A stretch of 64,000 bases of DNA from NCBI GenBank assembly GCA_903873965.1, contig CAIQQO010000172.1, forward strand, positions 1 to 64,000, read 5' to 3'. Below the pieces are notes generated by a model. That model was not told the origin of the DNA. It made no database searches and saw only the letters and a list, made by a program, of their open reading frames with translations. Below are positions 1 to 9,360 of the stretch, piece by piece (positions within the stretch are counted from its first letter, which is position 1; each line of letters opens with the position of its first letter). This DNA is from an uncultured bacterium (GTDB taxonomy: Bacteria; Chloroflexota; Anaerolineae; J036; Brachytrichaceae). The position numbers were made by a program, and so were the translations under genes.

Positions 1-1
1 C

Positions 2-1057
2 CCCTTGCTTGACGCAACAATACGGTCTCGTCTGTCCGCAATACCCAATGTCGTGATCATGCAGAATACAGCCATCAATGGACTGACCACCACGGAGGAT
101 CATTCGCGCATTACGGGTATCCTCGTTCAAGCTGACAAGCCAGGAGGGCAGGACACCCACATGGAAGCTGACCTCGTCGTTGATGCTGGTGGAAGAGGTT
201 CGCGCTCTCCGCAATGGTTAGAGGGATTAGGTTACGATAAACCTACAGAGTCGGAGGTGCGCATCAATGTGGGTTACACCAGCCGTTTCTATCGACGCCG
301 GTCGGGTGACATTTCGGATGGGTTTAAGGCTGTTTATGTGTCACCGGCTGCACCTCATGAGAAACGGGGTGGCATCGCGATTCCGACTGAAGGTGACCGA
401 TGGCTGGTCACGTTATTCGGCTACTTTAATGACCATGCTCCAACAGACGACAAGGGATTCACCGACTATGCACGCAGCCTGGCTGCGCCGGATGTTTTCA
501 ACCTGATTTCGCATGCTGAGCCAGTGACTGAAGCCTCAACGCACAAAGTACCGTCCAGCCTGCGCCGCCACTACGAAAAGATGGATCGGTTCCCTGAAGG
601 CTACATTGTCATGGGCGATGCCATATGCAGCTTTAATCCCATATTCGGCCAGGGGATGACGGTCGCATCACGTGAGGCCATTGCACTGAAAAATGCATTG
701 AGGTATCGTGGACTAACTGCTGGTATGTCGCGTGCCTTCTATAGAGAAGCCACCGCCACCATTGACCTTGCGTGGATGTTGGCAACTGGCGAAGACTTTC
801 GCTACACAGAAACAGTGGGGAACAAACCTTTTTATACCAATCTGCTCAACAAATATACACTGGCCGTCCATCATGCAACCGCACACGACACGAAGGTATA
901 TGGCGCATTTATCGACGTTATGAACATGCTTAAACCGCCAACGTCGCTCTTTGCGCCCGTCATCATTTGGCGCGTATGGCGCGCCAACAACACTGCCAGG
1001 CAAAATAAGCGGCCACTACCAATGCAACCATCGACTGCCGTTGGTTCAGCACGCTAA
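2..1057 (+). CDS. FAD-dependent oxidoreductase, 5' truncated
   Basis: This is the C-terminal ~350 residues of a flavin-dependent oxidoreductase of the PHBH/geranylgeranyl-reductase type. The window edge removes the N-terminal GxGxxG dinucleotide-binding segment, so the true start lies outside. Visible signatures are the DG-type motif (VVDAGGRGSRSPQWLE, around residues 58-73 of the visible part) and the second FAD-binding motif GDAICSFNPIFGQGMTVA. In this fold that motif binds the FAD ribityl and pyrophosphate. The tail is basic and looks peripheral rather than membrane-spanning. A TTG at position 5 could be called as a start but would leave an enzyme without its FAD domain. The substrate cannot be told from this part; a polyprenyl or aromatic hydroxylase or reductase role is only a family-level guess. 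Confidence 0.85.
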   Translation, partial: PLLDATIRSRLSAIPNVVIMQNTAINGLTTTEDHSRITGILVQADKPGGQDTHMEADLVVDAGGRGSRSPQWLEGLGYDKPTESEVRINVGYTSRFYRRRSGDISDGFKAVYVSPAAPHEKRGGIAIPTEGDRWLVTLFGYFNDHAPTDDKGFTDYARSLAAPDVFNLISHAEPVTEASTHKVPSSLRRHYEKMDRFPEGYIVMGDAICSFNPIFGQGMTVASREAIALKNALRYRGLTAGMSRAFYREATATIDLAWMLATGEDFRYTETVGNKPFYTNLLNKYTLAVHHATAHDTKVYGAFIDVMNMLKPPTSLFAPVIIWRVWRANNTARQNKRPLPMQPSTAVGSAR

Positions 1058-1146
1058 AGTAGCTCAAACGGTCGAGTTCTCATGCATGAATTACGCCATG
1101 AGGGGATAATAAGCAGACATTGAACTTGTACCCAACTGGAGTAATC

Positions 1147-2397
1147 ATGCTCGAACCCTTGCAGATACGCGCACACTTTCCGGCACTGTCACGCACTTTC
1201 AGCGGAAAGCCCTTTGTCTACTTTGATGGACCTGGGGGAACTCAGGTGACTCAGTCATGCATTGACGGCATGACCCATTACCTTACGCAGTGCAACGCCA
1301 ACCACGGTGGCGCATTTGTCAGTGCGGTCGAAAGCGATGCCATCGTTGAAGAAGCGCACACAGCGATGGCTGACTTCCTGAATGCTCGGTTAAGCAGCGA
1401 GGTTTTCTTCGGTCAAAACATGACCAGTTTGACTTTCGCATTCAGCCGAGCAATTGGAAAAACCCTTAACCCGGGTGACGAGATCATAATCACGCACCTT
1501 GACCATGACGCCAATTTCTCACCATGGCGACTGATGGCAGAAGATCGCGGCGTGAAAGTGAATGTGGTCACGGTCAATCCCGCAGACTGCACTCTGAATA
1601 TGAGTGACTTCACCCGCATGCTTAATACGAATACGAAGCTGGTCGCTTTCGGTTACGCATCGAATGCCGTGGGCACGATCAATCCTGTCAAAGAAATCAC
1701 CCGCATGGCAAGGTCGGTCGGTGCATTAACCTATATCGACGCCGTTCACTATGCGCCACATGGCCCAATCGATGTTCAGGATATAGGTTGCGATTTCCTC
1801 GCTTGTTCACCTTACAAATTCTTCGCTCCGCATCTTGGCGCTATTTATGCGCGTCAGGATTTACTCGAATCACTAACAGCCTACAAGGTGCGCCCTGCAG
1901 ACAATCATGCACCGTGGAAGTGGGAAACTGGCACCCAGAGTCACGAATCACTGGCTGGGCTGGTCGGCACCATGAAATATCTTGAATGGCTGGGTGAAAC
2001 TTATGGGCAGGCGTCGGGCCATTTCCGATCTGACCGATCAACCATACTGCATGCAGCCATGAATGCCATTCAATCACACGAAGCTGTGCTGAAAGTCAGG
2101 ATGCTCGATGGGCTCATGGCCTTGCCACGCACACGGTTGTACGGGATCACAGATCATGGCCGGCTTGACCAACGTGTACCCACATTCGCCATCCGCATGG
2201 AACACCATACGCCGCTACAGATTGCTCAGTATCTGGCCGAGCGCGCCATTGCGGTCTGGTCAGGCAACTACTACGCGCTCAACCTTACGGAGCAACTTGG
2301 CGTTGAGGATTCAGGGGGCATGGTACGAATAGGATTAGCTCACTACAATACTGCCGAGGAAGTGGATCGCCTGCTTAACGACCTGAGTGAATTGTAG
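1147..2397 (+). CDS. Cysteine-desulfurase-like PLP enzyme (aminotransferase class V)
   Basis: A fold-type I PLP enzyme of 416 residues, closest in layout to the cysteine-desulfurase-like subgroup (TIGR01976 type). Seen: an N-terminal VYFDGPGGTQ segment, a conserved THLDH histidine (~H120) over the cofactor, IDAVHYAPH with the PLP-N1-binding Asp (~D198), and SPYKFF with the Schiff-base lysine (~K224). Where NifS/SufS carry the catalytic Cys loop, this protein reads AVWSGNYYAL with no Cys. True desulfurase activity is therefore doubtful. I start at ATG 1147 because GGAG sits five bases upstream; the longer TTG start at 1120 has no comparable site. It follows the FAD enzyme by ~90 bases in the same direction. 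The physiological substrate is unknown. Confidence 0.88.
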   Translation: MLEPLQIRAHFPALSRTFSGKPFVYFDGPGGTQVTQSCIDGMTHYLTQCNANHGGAFVSAVESDAIVEEAHTAMADFLNARLSSEVFFGQNMTSLTFAFSRAIGKTLNPGDEIIITHLDHDANFSPWRLMAEDRGVKVNVVTVNPADCTLNMSDFTRMLNTNTKLVAFGYASNAVGTINPVKEITRMARSVGALTYIDAVHYAPHGPIDVQDIGCDFLACSPYKFFAPHLGAIYARQDLLESLTAYKVRPADNHAPWKWETGTQSHESLAGLVGTMKYLEWLGETYGQASGHFRSDRSTILHAAMNAIQSHEAVLKVRMLDGLMALPRTRLYGITDHGRLDQRVPTFAIRMEHHTPLQIAQYLAERAIAVWSGNYYALNLTEQLGVEDSGGMVRIGLAHYNTAEEVDRLLNDLSEL

Positions 2398-2406
2398 TCA
2401 TTTTAT

Positions 2407-2452
2407 GAACGGGCACGTGCGTAAATCACCTCATGAGTCGCCGTGCCCGTTC
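2407..2452 (+). terminator. Long-loop hairpin after the PLP enzyme
   Basis: A perfect 10-bp stem (GAACGGGCAC paired with GTGCCCGTTC) encloses a ~26-base loop just downstream of the stop codon of the PLP enzyme. There is no T-run on either side, so this is a candidate mRNA 3'-end stabiliser or Rho-associated end rather than a classical intrinsic terminator. Confidence 0.45.
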
Positions 2453-2564
2453 ACAATCCGAATGAGTCGCAGAGTGATGGCGTCACACCAACCACTAGAT
2501 CACAGGCATCAGTCTGGCGCACCGACTCGGTAATGTGCAGATGAAGCACGAAGAGTGACACGCT

Positions 2565-3035
2565 TTGGATCACGTCAATTACACGATCAAACTTTATAGC
2601 GGTGACCTGTATGACCTGCTCAACTTGTTCACCTTGTCAACAGGCCTGACTTCAGCCGATGGCATCCGTCACCTTATCGACATTGAGAAAGCTCGAGGTA
2701 CTGCCTATTACGTCGCAGTTGAAAACGACGTTGTTATCGGCATGATCGGCATATTCCAGGATCCAACTGGCAGGATCAATGAGATTGAGCCTCCTCAGAT
2801 CATTGACCTTGCCGTTCTGCCAGACTATCAACATAAGGGCGTGGCTCATGCCCTGGTGAATATCGCCGAAAATAATGTTCGCGATGCAGGACATACTCGA
2901 ATATGGCTCTATACCGATGGAAATAGCGCCTCTTTACCTACGTTTTACCGAAAATTGGGTTATAGACTGGTATCAGTGATTCCCGATTGGTTTGGCGAAC
3001 GCACATGCAAAGCGTACTTTCGTAAGGATCTATAG
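2565..3035 (+). CDS. GNAT family N-acetyltransferase
   Basis: A 156-residue single-domain GNAT. Beta4 and the acetyl-CoA loop are visible as IIDLAVLPDYQHKGVAHALV (the Q/RxxGxA-type pyrophosphate loop), followed by the typical C-terminal block TFYRKLGYRLVSVIPDWF. The family transfers an acetyl group from acetyl-CoA to an amine; the acceptor here is unknown. The only usable start is TTG at 2565, because an in-frame ATG at 2541 is followed by a stop codon. Its stop is three bases from the GH95 start, so the two are very probably co-transcribed. Confidence is high for the fold and low for the substrate. Confidence 0.85.
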   Translation: MDHVNYTIKLYSGDLYDLLNLFTLSTGLTSADGIRHLIDIEKARGTAYYVAVENDVVIGMIGIFQDPTGRINEIEPPQIIDLAVLPDYQHKGVAHALVNIAENNVRDAGHTRIWLYTDGNSASLPTFYRKLGYRLVSVIPDWFGERTCKAYFRKDL

Positions 3036-3038
3036 AAC

Positions 3039-5399
3039 ATGCCCCATTCAACTATCAACTCGCTCTCGCTCTGGTACAACGAACCTGCAACAAAGTGGGT
3101 TGAGGCACTACCTATCGGCAACGGTCGACTTGGCGCCATGATCTACGGAAGTGTCGCTCAAGAACACATCCAGTTCAACGAGTCGACTGTTTGGACGGGC
3201 AAACCTCATAGTTATGCTCATCCTGGCGCAGTAGATGAGCTTCCACGGTTGCGAGTATTAATGTTACAGATGCTGCAAATGGAACGCGCAGGCGAGTGGG
3301 AACAGGCCAAAGCCCTGCAGCACCAAGCTGATGCACTTGCCTTGAAAACGTTTATGTCACAACCACTTGGACAGGAGCGATATCAACCCACGGGTGATGT
3401 TTTTCTGGATTTCAGGGGGCATGACGAGTGTAATAACTACAAACGCTTACTCGATCTTGATAGCGCCATCCATACAATGACTTACCGATGTGGCGATGCC
3501 ACATATGTTCGCGAAACCTTTGCCAGTCATCCCGATCAGGTGATCGCCATGCGCTTGAGCGCCGACCAGCCTGGCTCATTGTCTTTCGATATTCGCCTGA
3601 CCTCACCTCATACTTCGGCCAAGATATGCGCTCTAGCTGACAACCAAATAGCGCTCATGGGTAATGTTCAACCCGATGGCATCCATTTCGAGGCGCGGCT
3701 GGCAGCACGGTTGACTGGCGGCACACTGACGGCGACTGAAGAAGGCATGAGAATTGAGGCGGCATCTGCTGTTGAACTCTATCTCGTTGCTGCAACTAAC
3801 CACGTCTCGTATGACAACCTCGCTGCGAGTCCATCCCAACGTTGTGAAGGCATACTTTCGAAAGTACTGGCGATACCCTACACTGATCTAAAAGCAACGC
3901 ATATCGCCGATCATCAATCCTTGTTTCGACGCGTGCAGCTCGATCTAGGAACTAGTGCATGGTCAGAGAAACCGACATTAGAACGATTGAATGAGACCTC
4001 GAAAGTTGATGACCCTGCTCTGGCTGCTTTGTATTATCAATATGGGCGCTACCTGCTAATAGCATCTTCTCGCCCTGGCAGCCAGCCTGCTAATCTGCAG
4101 GGCATCTGGAATGACCAGATGCAACCGCCGTGGGACAGCAAGATGACTGTCAACATCAACACTGAAATGAACTATTGGCTGGCAGAACCGACAAATTTGG
4201 CGGAATGCCACGTGCCTTTGTTCGACATGCTTTCTGACGTCTCTGTGACTGGGCGCGAAGTGGCACGAGTGCATTATGGCGCTCGTGGCTGGGTACTTCA
4301 TCACAACACTGATCTGTGGCGTGGCGCTGCTCCAATTAACGCAGCCGATCACGGAATCTGGCCAACGGGCGGCGCCTGGTTATCACAACACCTATGGTGG
4401 CATTATCAGTTTGGTGGTGATCGTCAGTTTTTGGCAGCTAAAGCCTATCCCATTCTACGAGAGGCAGCCCTGTTTTTCGTCGACACACTGGTTGAAGATG
4501 AACAGACTGGCTGGCTGATATCGCCACTATCAAATTCGCCGGAAAATGGCGGGCTAGTCCCTGCTCCATCAATGGATCATCAAATCATCCGCGAGTTGTT
4601 TGCCAACACGATTGCCGCGTCCATCGAGCTGAACGTGGATCAGGAATTGCGCACCACACTGATAAACTCACGGGCGCGCATCGCACCTAATCAGATCGGC
4701 AGACACGGGCAACTGCAAGAATGGTTGGTCGACAAGGATGACCCTACGAACACCCACAGACATTGTTCACACCTGTGGGCTTTGCACCCCGGCTCAGAAA
4801 TCACGCAGGACACCGAGTCATTCTTTACTGCAGCACGACAATCATTGCTTTATCGCGGCGATGGTGGCACAGGCTGGTCCATGGGCTGGAAAATCAATTT
4901 CTGGGCCCGCCTAAAGGATGGCGATCATGCGCTGCTGATGCTGAATAACCAGTTGCGCTTGACGGGTTCTGCACTTACGCAATATGACGGTGGAGGCACC
5001 TACCCGAACCTGTTCGATGCCCATCCGCCCTTTCAGATCGATGGCAACTTCGGAGCCACATCCGGCATTACCGAGCTACTGCTGCAATCGCACGCGGGTT
5101 ATATTGAGATGCTTCCTGCCTTGCCATCCTGCTGGCATGCCGGCAGAGTGACGGGGCTTTGTGCACGTGGAGGTTTTGTCATCAATCTCGAGTGGCACGA
5201 GAACCAGTTGACATCAGCTTCGATTTTCTCACGGCATGGCAATGCGTTTCTTTTTCACATGCCATCGCACATCAGCGTCACATGTGATGGCAATCCTGTG
5301 CAGTTTATGAGTGAGTCAAACGACATAACGCGACTAAACACTACGCCGGGGAAACTCTACATTTTGACATCAGCCCGACAAGAAGCAGGGCTAGGGTGA
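3039..5399 (+). CDS. Glycoside hydrolase family 95, alpha-L-fucosidase-like
   Basis: A 786-residue GH95 enzyme. The N-terminal domain opens with the family hallmark [15 protein letters not shown], followed by a beta-rich segment and then an (alpha/alpha)6 barrel. NINTEMNYW (residues ~372-380) matches the Asn pair that activates the catalytic water in the Bifidobacterium 1,2-alpha-L-fucosidase; the C-terminal segment has [22 protein letters not shown]95 enzymes invert alpha-1,2-linked L-fucose or L-galactose from glycans or xyloglucan. I see no signal peptide, so it probably acts on imported oligosaccharides in the cytoplasm. It is tightly coupled to the preceding GNAT. Sugar-acid genes that could process fucose are found at 22-26 kb and ~40 kb. 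Confidence 0.93.
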   Translation: MPHSTINSLSLWYNEPATKWVEALPIGNGRLGAMIYGSVAQEHIQFNESTVWTGKPHSYAHPGAVDELPRLRVLMLQMLQMERAGEWEQAKALQHQADALALKTFMSQPLGQERYQPTGDVFLDFRGHDECNNYKRLLDLDSAIHTMTYRCGDATYVRETFASHPDQVIAMRLSADQPGSLSFDIRLTSPHTSAKICALADNQIALMGNVQPDGIHFEARLAARLTGGTLTATEEGMRIEAASAVELYLVAATNHVSYDNLAASPSQRCEGILSKVLAIPYTDLKATHIADHQSLFRRVQLDLGTSAWSEKPTLERLNETSKVDDPALAALYYQYGRYLLIASSRPGSQPANLQGIWNDQMQPPWDSKMTVNINTEMNYWLAEPTNLAECHVPLFDMLSDVSVTGREVARVHYGARGWVLHHNTDLWRGAAPINAADHGIWPTGGAWLSQHLWWHYQFGGDRQFLAAKAYPILREAALFFVDTLVEDEQTGWLISPLSNSPENGGLVPAPSMDHQIIRELFANTIAASIELNVDQELRTTLINSRARIAPNQIGRHGQLQEWLVDKDDPTNTHRHCSHLWALHPGSEITQDTESFFTAARQSLLYRGDGGTGWSMGWKINFWARLKDGDHALLMLNNQLRLTGSALTQYDGGGTYPNLFDAHPPFQIDGNFGATSGITELLLQSHAGYIEMLPALPSCWHAGRVTGLCARGGFVINLEWHENQLTSASIFSRHGNAFLFHMPSHISVTCDGNPVQFMSESNDITRLNTTPGKLYILTSARQEAGLG

Positions 5400-5412
5400 A
5401 CCAGACTATACA

Positions 5413-6282
5413 ATGATTGAAATGATATCGTTGTCTGAGGCAGTCGACCATTTTGCTCTGGTCACACAAAACATCAGCGATGCTGATCTCGAACGCCCGT
5501 GGTCTTGGGGCGAGTATGATTCCGAAGGGATTCGATTTGCACACTTTCGTGTTTATGAAGACCTACGCGCACTTACCGTGAAGGTTCTTGCATCACGCGC
5601 CGTAACAACTCGGCCCATAACGCAAGCCCAATCCATCCTGTTGCACTATCAAGTTGCTTTCAACGACCTACATGCAGTCTTGCTCGGATTACCGACACAG
5701 GACAGAGATACCGAACCGGCTGAACATACTTGGTCGATACGCCAGACGTATACGCACATTGCCGGCGCCGATGTCGGTTTCTACGTCGCTATTCAGCATG
5801 CACTGGAGCGGATCCGAGCCGGCGACGTGACGCCGACGGTGATTCCGGACGCTGTGTGGGACGATTTGATCGGGATGGACGAAACCTCGTTAAACGCCAT
5901 CATGTGCGGCCCGTGGTCTGACTTGATTAGTTATCACAAGTTATTCCATCAGCGCATTCTGAATGACTTCAGTGGGATCGCTGATGCTGAGCTTGAAGTG
6001 CTCTCGAAATACTGGGAGAACCAACCCATGAGCATTCGGTTCAGGCTGGGACGTTTGGACTCACACATGCGCCAGCATACGATTCAGATTGAAAAGACGC
6101 GGTACATGCTAGGGCACTCACCTCGCGAGGTTGTACGGTTATTGCGTTTGATCTATACAGCGCTTGGTGAAGCTGAAGGTGTTGGATTAGGTGTACCGGA
6201 AATACTAACCGAGCTCGAAAAAATCGTAGTTCAGTCACTCATTGAACTTACCGACGAGGTACAAAGCATTCTCCAATCGTGA
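5413..6282 (+). CDS. DinB-fold protein, two-domain
   Basis: A 289-residue soluble protein with DinB/YfiT four-helix-bundle character. The segments THIAGADVGFYVAIQ and RLDSHMRQHTIQIEK carry His residues placed as in the DinB_2 metal-binding triad. The protein is about twice the usual ~160 residues; the first ~115 residues look like a second, degenerate bundle. Members of this superfamily include thiol-dependent transferases for bacillithiol or mycothiol and many proteins of unknown role. The gene starts 13 bases after the GH95 gene and is therefore likely part of that transcript. No function can be assigned from sequence alone. Confidence 0.72.
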   Translation: MIEMISLSEAVDHFALVTQNISDADLERPWSWGEYDSEGIRFAHFRVYEDLRALTVKVLASRAVTTRPITQAQSILLHYQVAFNDLHAVLLGLPTQDRDTEPAEHTWSIRQTYTHIAGADVGFYVAIQHALERIRAGDVTPTVIPDAVWDDLIGMDETSLNAIMCGPWSDLISYHKLFHQRILNDFSGIADAELEVLSKYWENQPMSIRFRLGRLDSHMRQHTIQIEKTRYMLGHSPREVVRLLRLIYTALGEAEGVGLGVPEILTELEKIVVQSLIELTDEVQSILQS

Positions 6283-6345
6283 AAGGTGCATTCGTATTTC
6301 GACGACAATGGTGTTCATTCGTAGTGTCTGTAAGGAGTATGTTGG

Positions 6346-7020
6346 ATGGCGATGAAAGGGAACCCGATTACGGAAGAATTGTTCGACTATATCGTGGAGC
6401 ACTTTGCAGAAGAAGATGATCTATTGCGCCGAATGCCGGCGGATGCCGCTTTGCAAGGCGTTCCAATGATCCATATTTCACCAGAGCAGGGAAAGTACCT
6501 GCAAGTGCTGATGAAATCAACCAGTGCAAAAAATGTAATCGAGGTTGGATCTTTATTCGGATACAGCACTATCTGGATGGCTCGGGCATTGCCCGCCGAT
6601 GGCAAACTGATTACCCTTGAACTCAGCCCGTTGCATGCTGAAGTCACACGGCGCAATGTTGAGCGCGCCGGACTAGCGTCAAAGGTTGAGGTGCGCCAAG
6701 GCCCTGCTAATGAACTACTCGCAACGCTGAGAGAGTCGGGTGAGGGACCATTCGATTTCGCCTTTATCGATGCCGATAAGCCTGGCTATGTCGCTTATCT
6801 CGACCATTTGCTTAAACTGATACGCCCGGGTGGTGTCATCGTGGGTGACAATGCATCGGCCGCCGGTAATGTATGGAAATGGAAAAACCACGACTACAGT
6901 ACGGACGATTACATCAAAGCCATTCACGCGTTCAACCACCGTATGGCTACTGAGCCACGCCTGACATCCGTGCTTGTGCCAATCAGCGATGGCATGTGCG
7001 TCGGTGTTGTTAATCCCTAA
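6346..7020 (+). CDS. Class I SAM-dependent O-methyltransferase (COMT/CCoAOMT-like)
   Basis: A 224-residue O-methyltransferase of the family-3 catechol/caffeoyl-CoA type. The SAM motif is NVIEVGSLFGYSTIWMA, followed by LITLELSP (acidic end of beta2) and the metal-binding FAFIDADKPGYVAYLD and VGDNASAAGNVW segments. These are conserved in the divalent-metal-dependent enzymes that methylate vicinal hydroxyls. Length is normal for the family. AAGGAG precedes the ATG at a good distance. It is separated from the DinB-like gene by ~60 bases, and the next gene begins seven bases after its stop. Confidence 0.9.
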   Translation: MAMKGNPITEELFDYIVEHFAEEDDLLRRMPADAALQGVPMIHISPEQGKYLQVLMKSTSAKNVIEVGSLFGYSTIWMARALPADGKLITLELSPLHAEVTRRNVERAGLASKVEVRQGPANELLATLRESGEGPFDFAFIDADKPGYVAYLDHLLKLIRPGGVIVGDNASAAGNVWKWKNHDYSTDDYIKAIHAFNHRMATEPRLTSVLVPISDGMCVGVVNP

Positions 7021-7026
7021 GTTGAC

Positions 7027-8163
7027 ATGGCAGCCATGACAGTGCGGAGTTACATCACTGTTGCGATTCGAGTGGTGATACTGGCATGGCTGCTTTCTCT
7101 GGTTAAGCCCCCACAAGTCCTCGTCACTCTAGGTGAACAGCAGACCGTCAACACCCGGAATCCCATAGCGGGTGTTCACGCGCGCTTCATCGATGAAGCC
7201 GAAGCATGGAAAATTCAACGCGGCCTGAGCATGATCCGCGAGATGGGTGCTTCATGGGTCGTGGAATTCTTCCCGTGGGCCTATATCGAGCCTCAGCAAG
7301 GGGTGTTTGACTGGGTCAGCAGTGACCGCATCGTTGATCATGCCAACCGGCAAGGACTTCGCCTGATCGCACGGTTAGGCTTTGTCCCGGCATGGGCGCG
7401 CCCAGAGTCCAATGTCGCGGCAACCACATTCACCTATCTGGACGAAACGCACTACGACGATTTTGCGCGCTTCGCGGCTGCTTTCACTTCGCATTTCAAA
7501 GGTCGGATCGAACAAATCGTGATCTGGAACGAACCCAACTTGAGTGGTGAATGGGGTATGCGCCCTGTTGATCCAGCCAGTTACGCCCGTATGCTTAGTG
7601 CTGTATATGAGCCAATGAAACAAGCCAATCCTTCTGTTGTTGTTCTTGCTGGAGCACTTGCACCCACGCTGGAACCTGTCGGCAGTGCACAAGGGATGAA
7701 TGATCTTGATTATCTTGACGCGTTATACCTTGCACTTGAAGGGAACACACTCGATGGTCAGCCTAACCGTCCCTACGATGGCTGGGCCATTCATACTTAC
7801 GGTCGAACCGATCCTCCGGAGAATGCGCCAGACCACGAAACATTGAACTTCCGCCGCGCAGAGTTACTCCATGCCATGATGAAAGCCCATGGCGACGGGA
7901 CGCTGCCCGTTTACATCACCGAATCGGGGTGGAATGATGATATTCATTGGGTCTTTGGTGTAACGCCTGCACAACGCATCCAATACACGTTGCGCGCGTG
8001 GGATTATGCAGAATCACACTGGTCATGGGCACGTTGCGTCACGGTTTGGGTATTCAAACTGCCCGCAGATGCCCACGGGTACCGTGACCACTATGCGTTT
8101 GTTACTCCGTCACTTGAACCATTACCCATCTACGACGAAATCAAAAAAGCGCTTGTACCCTAA
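7027..8163 (+). CDS. Clan GH-A glycosidase, GH39/GH5-like, membrane-anchored
   Basis: A 378-residue TIM-barrel glycosidase. An N-terminal hydrophobic segment (~residues 8-27) looks like an uncleaved signal anchor, placing the barrel outside the membrane. The acid/base Glu sits in IWNEPNLSGEW (~E169) and the nucleophile in YITESGWND (~E299), the beta4/beta7 pair of clan A. Spacing of ~130 residues fits beta-xylosidase-like GH39 or related putative cellulases. The exact family and substrate are uncertain. It follows the methyltransferase by six bases. Confidence 0.82.
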   Translation: MAAMTVRSYITVAIRVVILAWLLSLVKPPQVLVTLGEQQTVNTRNPIAGVHARFIDEAEAWKIQRGLSMIREMGASWVVEFFPWAYIEPQQGVFDWVSSDRIVDHANRQGLRLIARLGFVPAWARPESNVAATTFTYLDETHYDDFARFAAAFTSHFKGRIEQIVIWNEPNLSGEWGMRPVDPASYARMLSAVYEPMKQANPSVVVLAGALAPTLEPVGSAQGMNDLDYLDALYLALEGNTLDGQPNRPYDGWAIHTYGRTDPPENAPDHETLNFRRAELLHAMMKAHGDGTLPVYITESGWNDDIHWVFGVTPAQRIQYTLRAWDYAESHWSWARCVTVWVFKLPADAHGYRDHYAFVTPSLEPLPIYDEIKKALVP

Positions 8164-8172
8164 CATTCAGAA

Positions 8173-8201
8173 TTGACTTGACTCTTCATTCACCCTATAC
8201 T
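8173..8201 (+). promoter_or_regulatory. Sigma70-type promoter for the nitroreductase
   Basis: TTGACT (8173-8178) and TATACT (8196-8201) are separated by exactly 17 bases, about 43 bases upstream of the nitroreductase ATG. This is one of the best housekeeping promoter matches in the window. Confidence 0.75.
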
Positions 8202-8244
8202 GCCATGAAATTCATCACAGGACACATGATTCAGGACTGTTTAT

Positions 8245-8841
8245 ATGCAAAAAGCCGCAGAGACTAATCAACCCATTCACGCACTATTAGCAAATCGCTG
8301 GAGCCCACGAGCCTTCTCAAGCCAACCGGTTGAAACCGAGAAACTATTGCAGCTTTTTGAAGCCGCACGCTGGTCAGCATCGGGTGGCAATTCACAGCCT
8401 TGGGCATTCATCGTCGTAACACAGAATGATAGAGAGGCATTTGACCACCTTGTGGGAACCACGATGGGATTTAATACTGTCTGGGTGCAAAAGGCGCCCG
8501 TTCTTGTTCTGACAGTGGCAAAACCAGGCCGGCCAGGAACACCACTGGGCAAGTTTTCCCACTACGATGTAGGTCAGGCCGTTGCACATCTCAGCATCCA
8601 GGCAAGCGCCATGGGGCTATACGTCCACCAGATGGGTGGATTTGATGCTGAAAAAGCTCGCACGCTTTTCAACCTTCCAGCAGAAACCGAACCCATGACA
8701 TTGGTGGCTATCGGGTATTACGGCAACATGGAAGAGTTGCCAGAGGAGTTACAAGCCAGAGAAACCTTGCCACGCACGCGCAAGCCAATTAGTGAGTTCG
8801 TGTTTGGCCCCAGTTGGAACACTCCACTCCAGCTGCCATAA
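8245..8841 (+). CDS. Nitroreductase family protein
   Basis: A 198-residue FMN-dependent nitroreductase-like oxidoreductase. RWSPRAFSSQPV is the N-terminal FMN-phosphate-binding block, SASGGNSQPWAFIVV the second FMN contact region, and VAIGYYGN the C-terminal block. Family members reduce quinones, nitroaromatics or flavins with NAD(P)H as homodimers, each monomer contributing to two active sites. It has its own promoter and is followed directly by a strong terminator, so it is probably monocistronic. Confidence 0.9.
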   Translation: MQKAAETNQPIHALLANRWSPRAFSSQPVETEKLLQLFEAARWSASGGNSQPWAFIVVTQNDREAFDHLVGTTMGFNTVWVQKAPVLVLTVAKPGRPGTPLGKFSHYDVGQAVAHLSIQASAMGLYVHQMGGFDAEKARTLFNLPAETEPMTLVAIGYYGNMEELPEELQARETLPRTRKPISEFVFGPSWNTPLQLP

Positions 8842-8864
8842 AACCTGCACAAACCACAAAGAAA

Positions 8865-8893
8865 AACACCGAAAGGAAGATCCTTTCGGTGTT
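8865..8893. terminator. Bidirectional intrinsic terminator
   Basis: A 13-bp perfect stem (AACACCGAAAGGA with its complement) has a 3-base loop. It is flanked by an A-rich side at 8861-8866 and TTCTATATT on the other. It lies between the convergent nitroreductase and HU genes and can serve both. Confidence 0.85.
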
Positions 8894-8943
8894 CTATATT
8901 CCATCAGTCCCTACGAAAGAAATTCTCCGTAAGGTTTTACAAC

Positions 8944-9252
8944 CTAGATGGCATCCTTGAGGGCTTTCACAGCCTTAGCCTTAACAGACTTACTGGCTGG
9001 CTTCGCTTTGAAAGTAGTTGGCTCCTTGGTGAAAGGATTAACACCTGCATGCGCAGGAACCCCTGGCTTTTCAACAACATTGAGTTTCAGCAAACCAGGG
9101 ATGATCACTTCTCCAGGTCCCTTCTTACCAAGTTGCTGCGCAACCAAAGCATTAAGTGTATCTAGCACCAAACCTGTCTGCTTCTTTGTTAGCCCGCTCT
9201 TCTCGGCTATGGCTGCGATAAACTGCGACTTAGTCAATTTCTTACCTGCCAT
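8944..9252 (-). CDS. HU/IHF-family DNA-binding protein
   Basis: A 102-residue histone-like protein. The N-terminal dimerisation helices (LTKSQFIAAIAEKSGLTKKQ) and the VIIPGLLKLNV strand are typical of HU. The DNA-grasping arm contains GVNPFTKEP (the GRNPxTG element of HU) and ends in the canonical KSVKAKAVKALKDAI helix. HU bends and compacts DNA as a dimer. AAGGAG precedes the ATG. The arm has an extra Ala- and Pro-rich AHAGVNPF stretch compared with E. coli HU. No paralogue is seen in the window. Confidence 0.93.
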   Translation of the reverse strand: MAGKKLTKSQFIAAIAEKSGLTKKQTGLVLDTLNALVAQQLGKKGPGEVIIPGLLKLNVVEKPGVPAHAGVNPFTKEPTTFKAKPASKSVKAKAVKALKDAI

Positions 9253-9324
9253 CGTTATTCTCCTTTAGTCATTCCCCTTAAGATTGGATACCTGAATTTA
9301 TACTCGAAATTGGCGGAAAATGCT

Positions 9325-9349
9325 AGTTTATTGAAATCGTTAATAAACT
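9325..9349. promoter_or_regulatory. AT-rich inverted repeat between glnA and HU
   Basis: AGTTTATT and AATAAACT form an 8-bp inverted repeat around a 9-base spacer, 12 bases past the glnA stop and upstream of HU. It could be a weak glnA terminator or an operator for the HU promoter. No T-run follows, so the choice cannot be made from sequence. Confidence 0.4.
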
Positions 9350-9360
9350 TTCTGATGATA

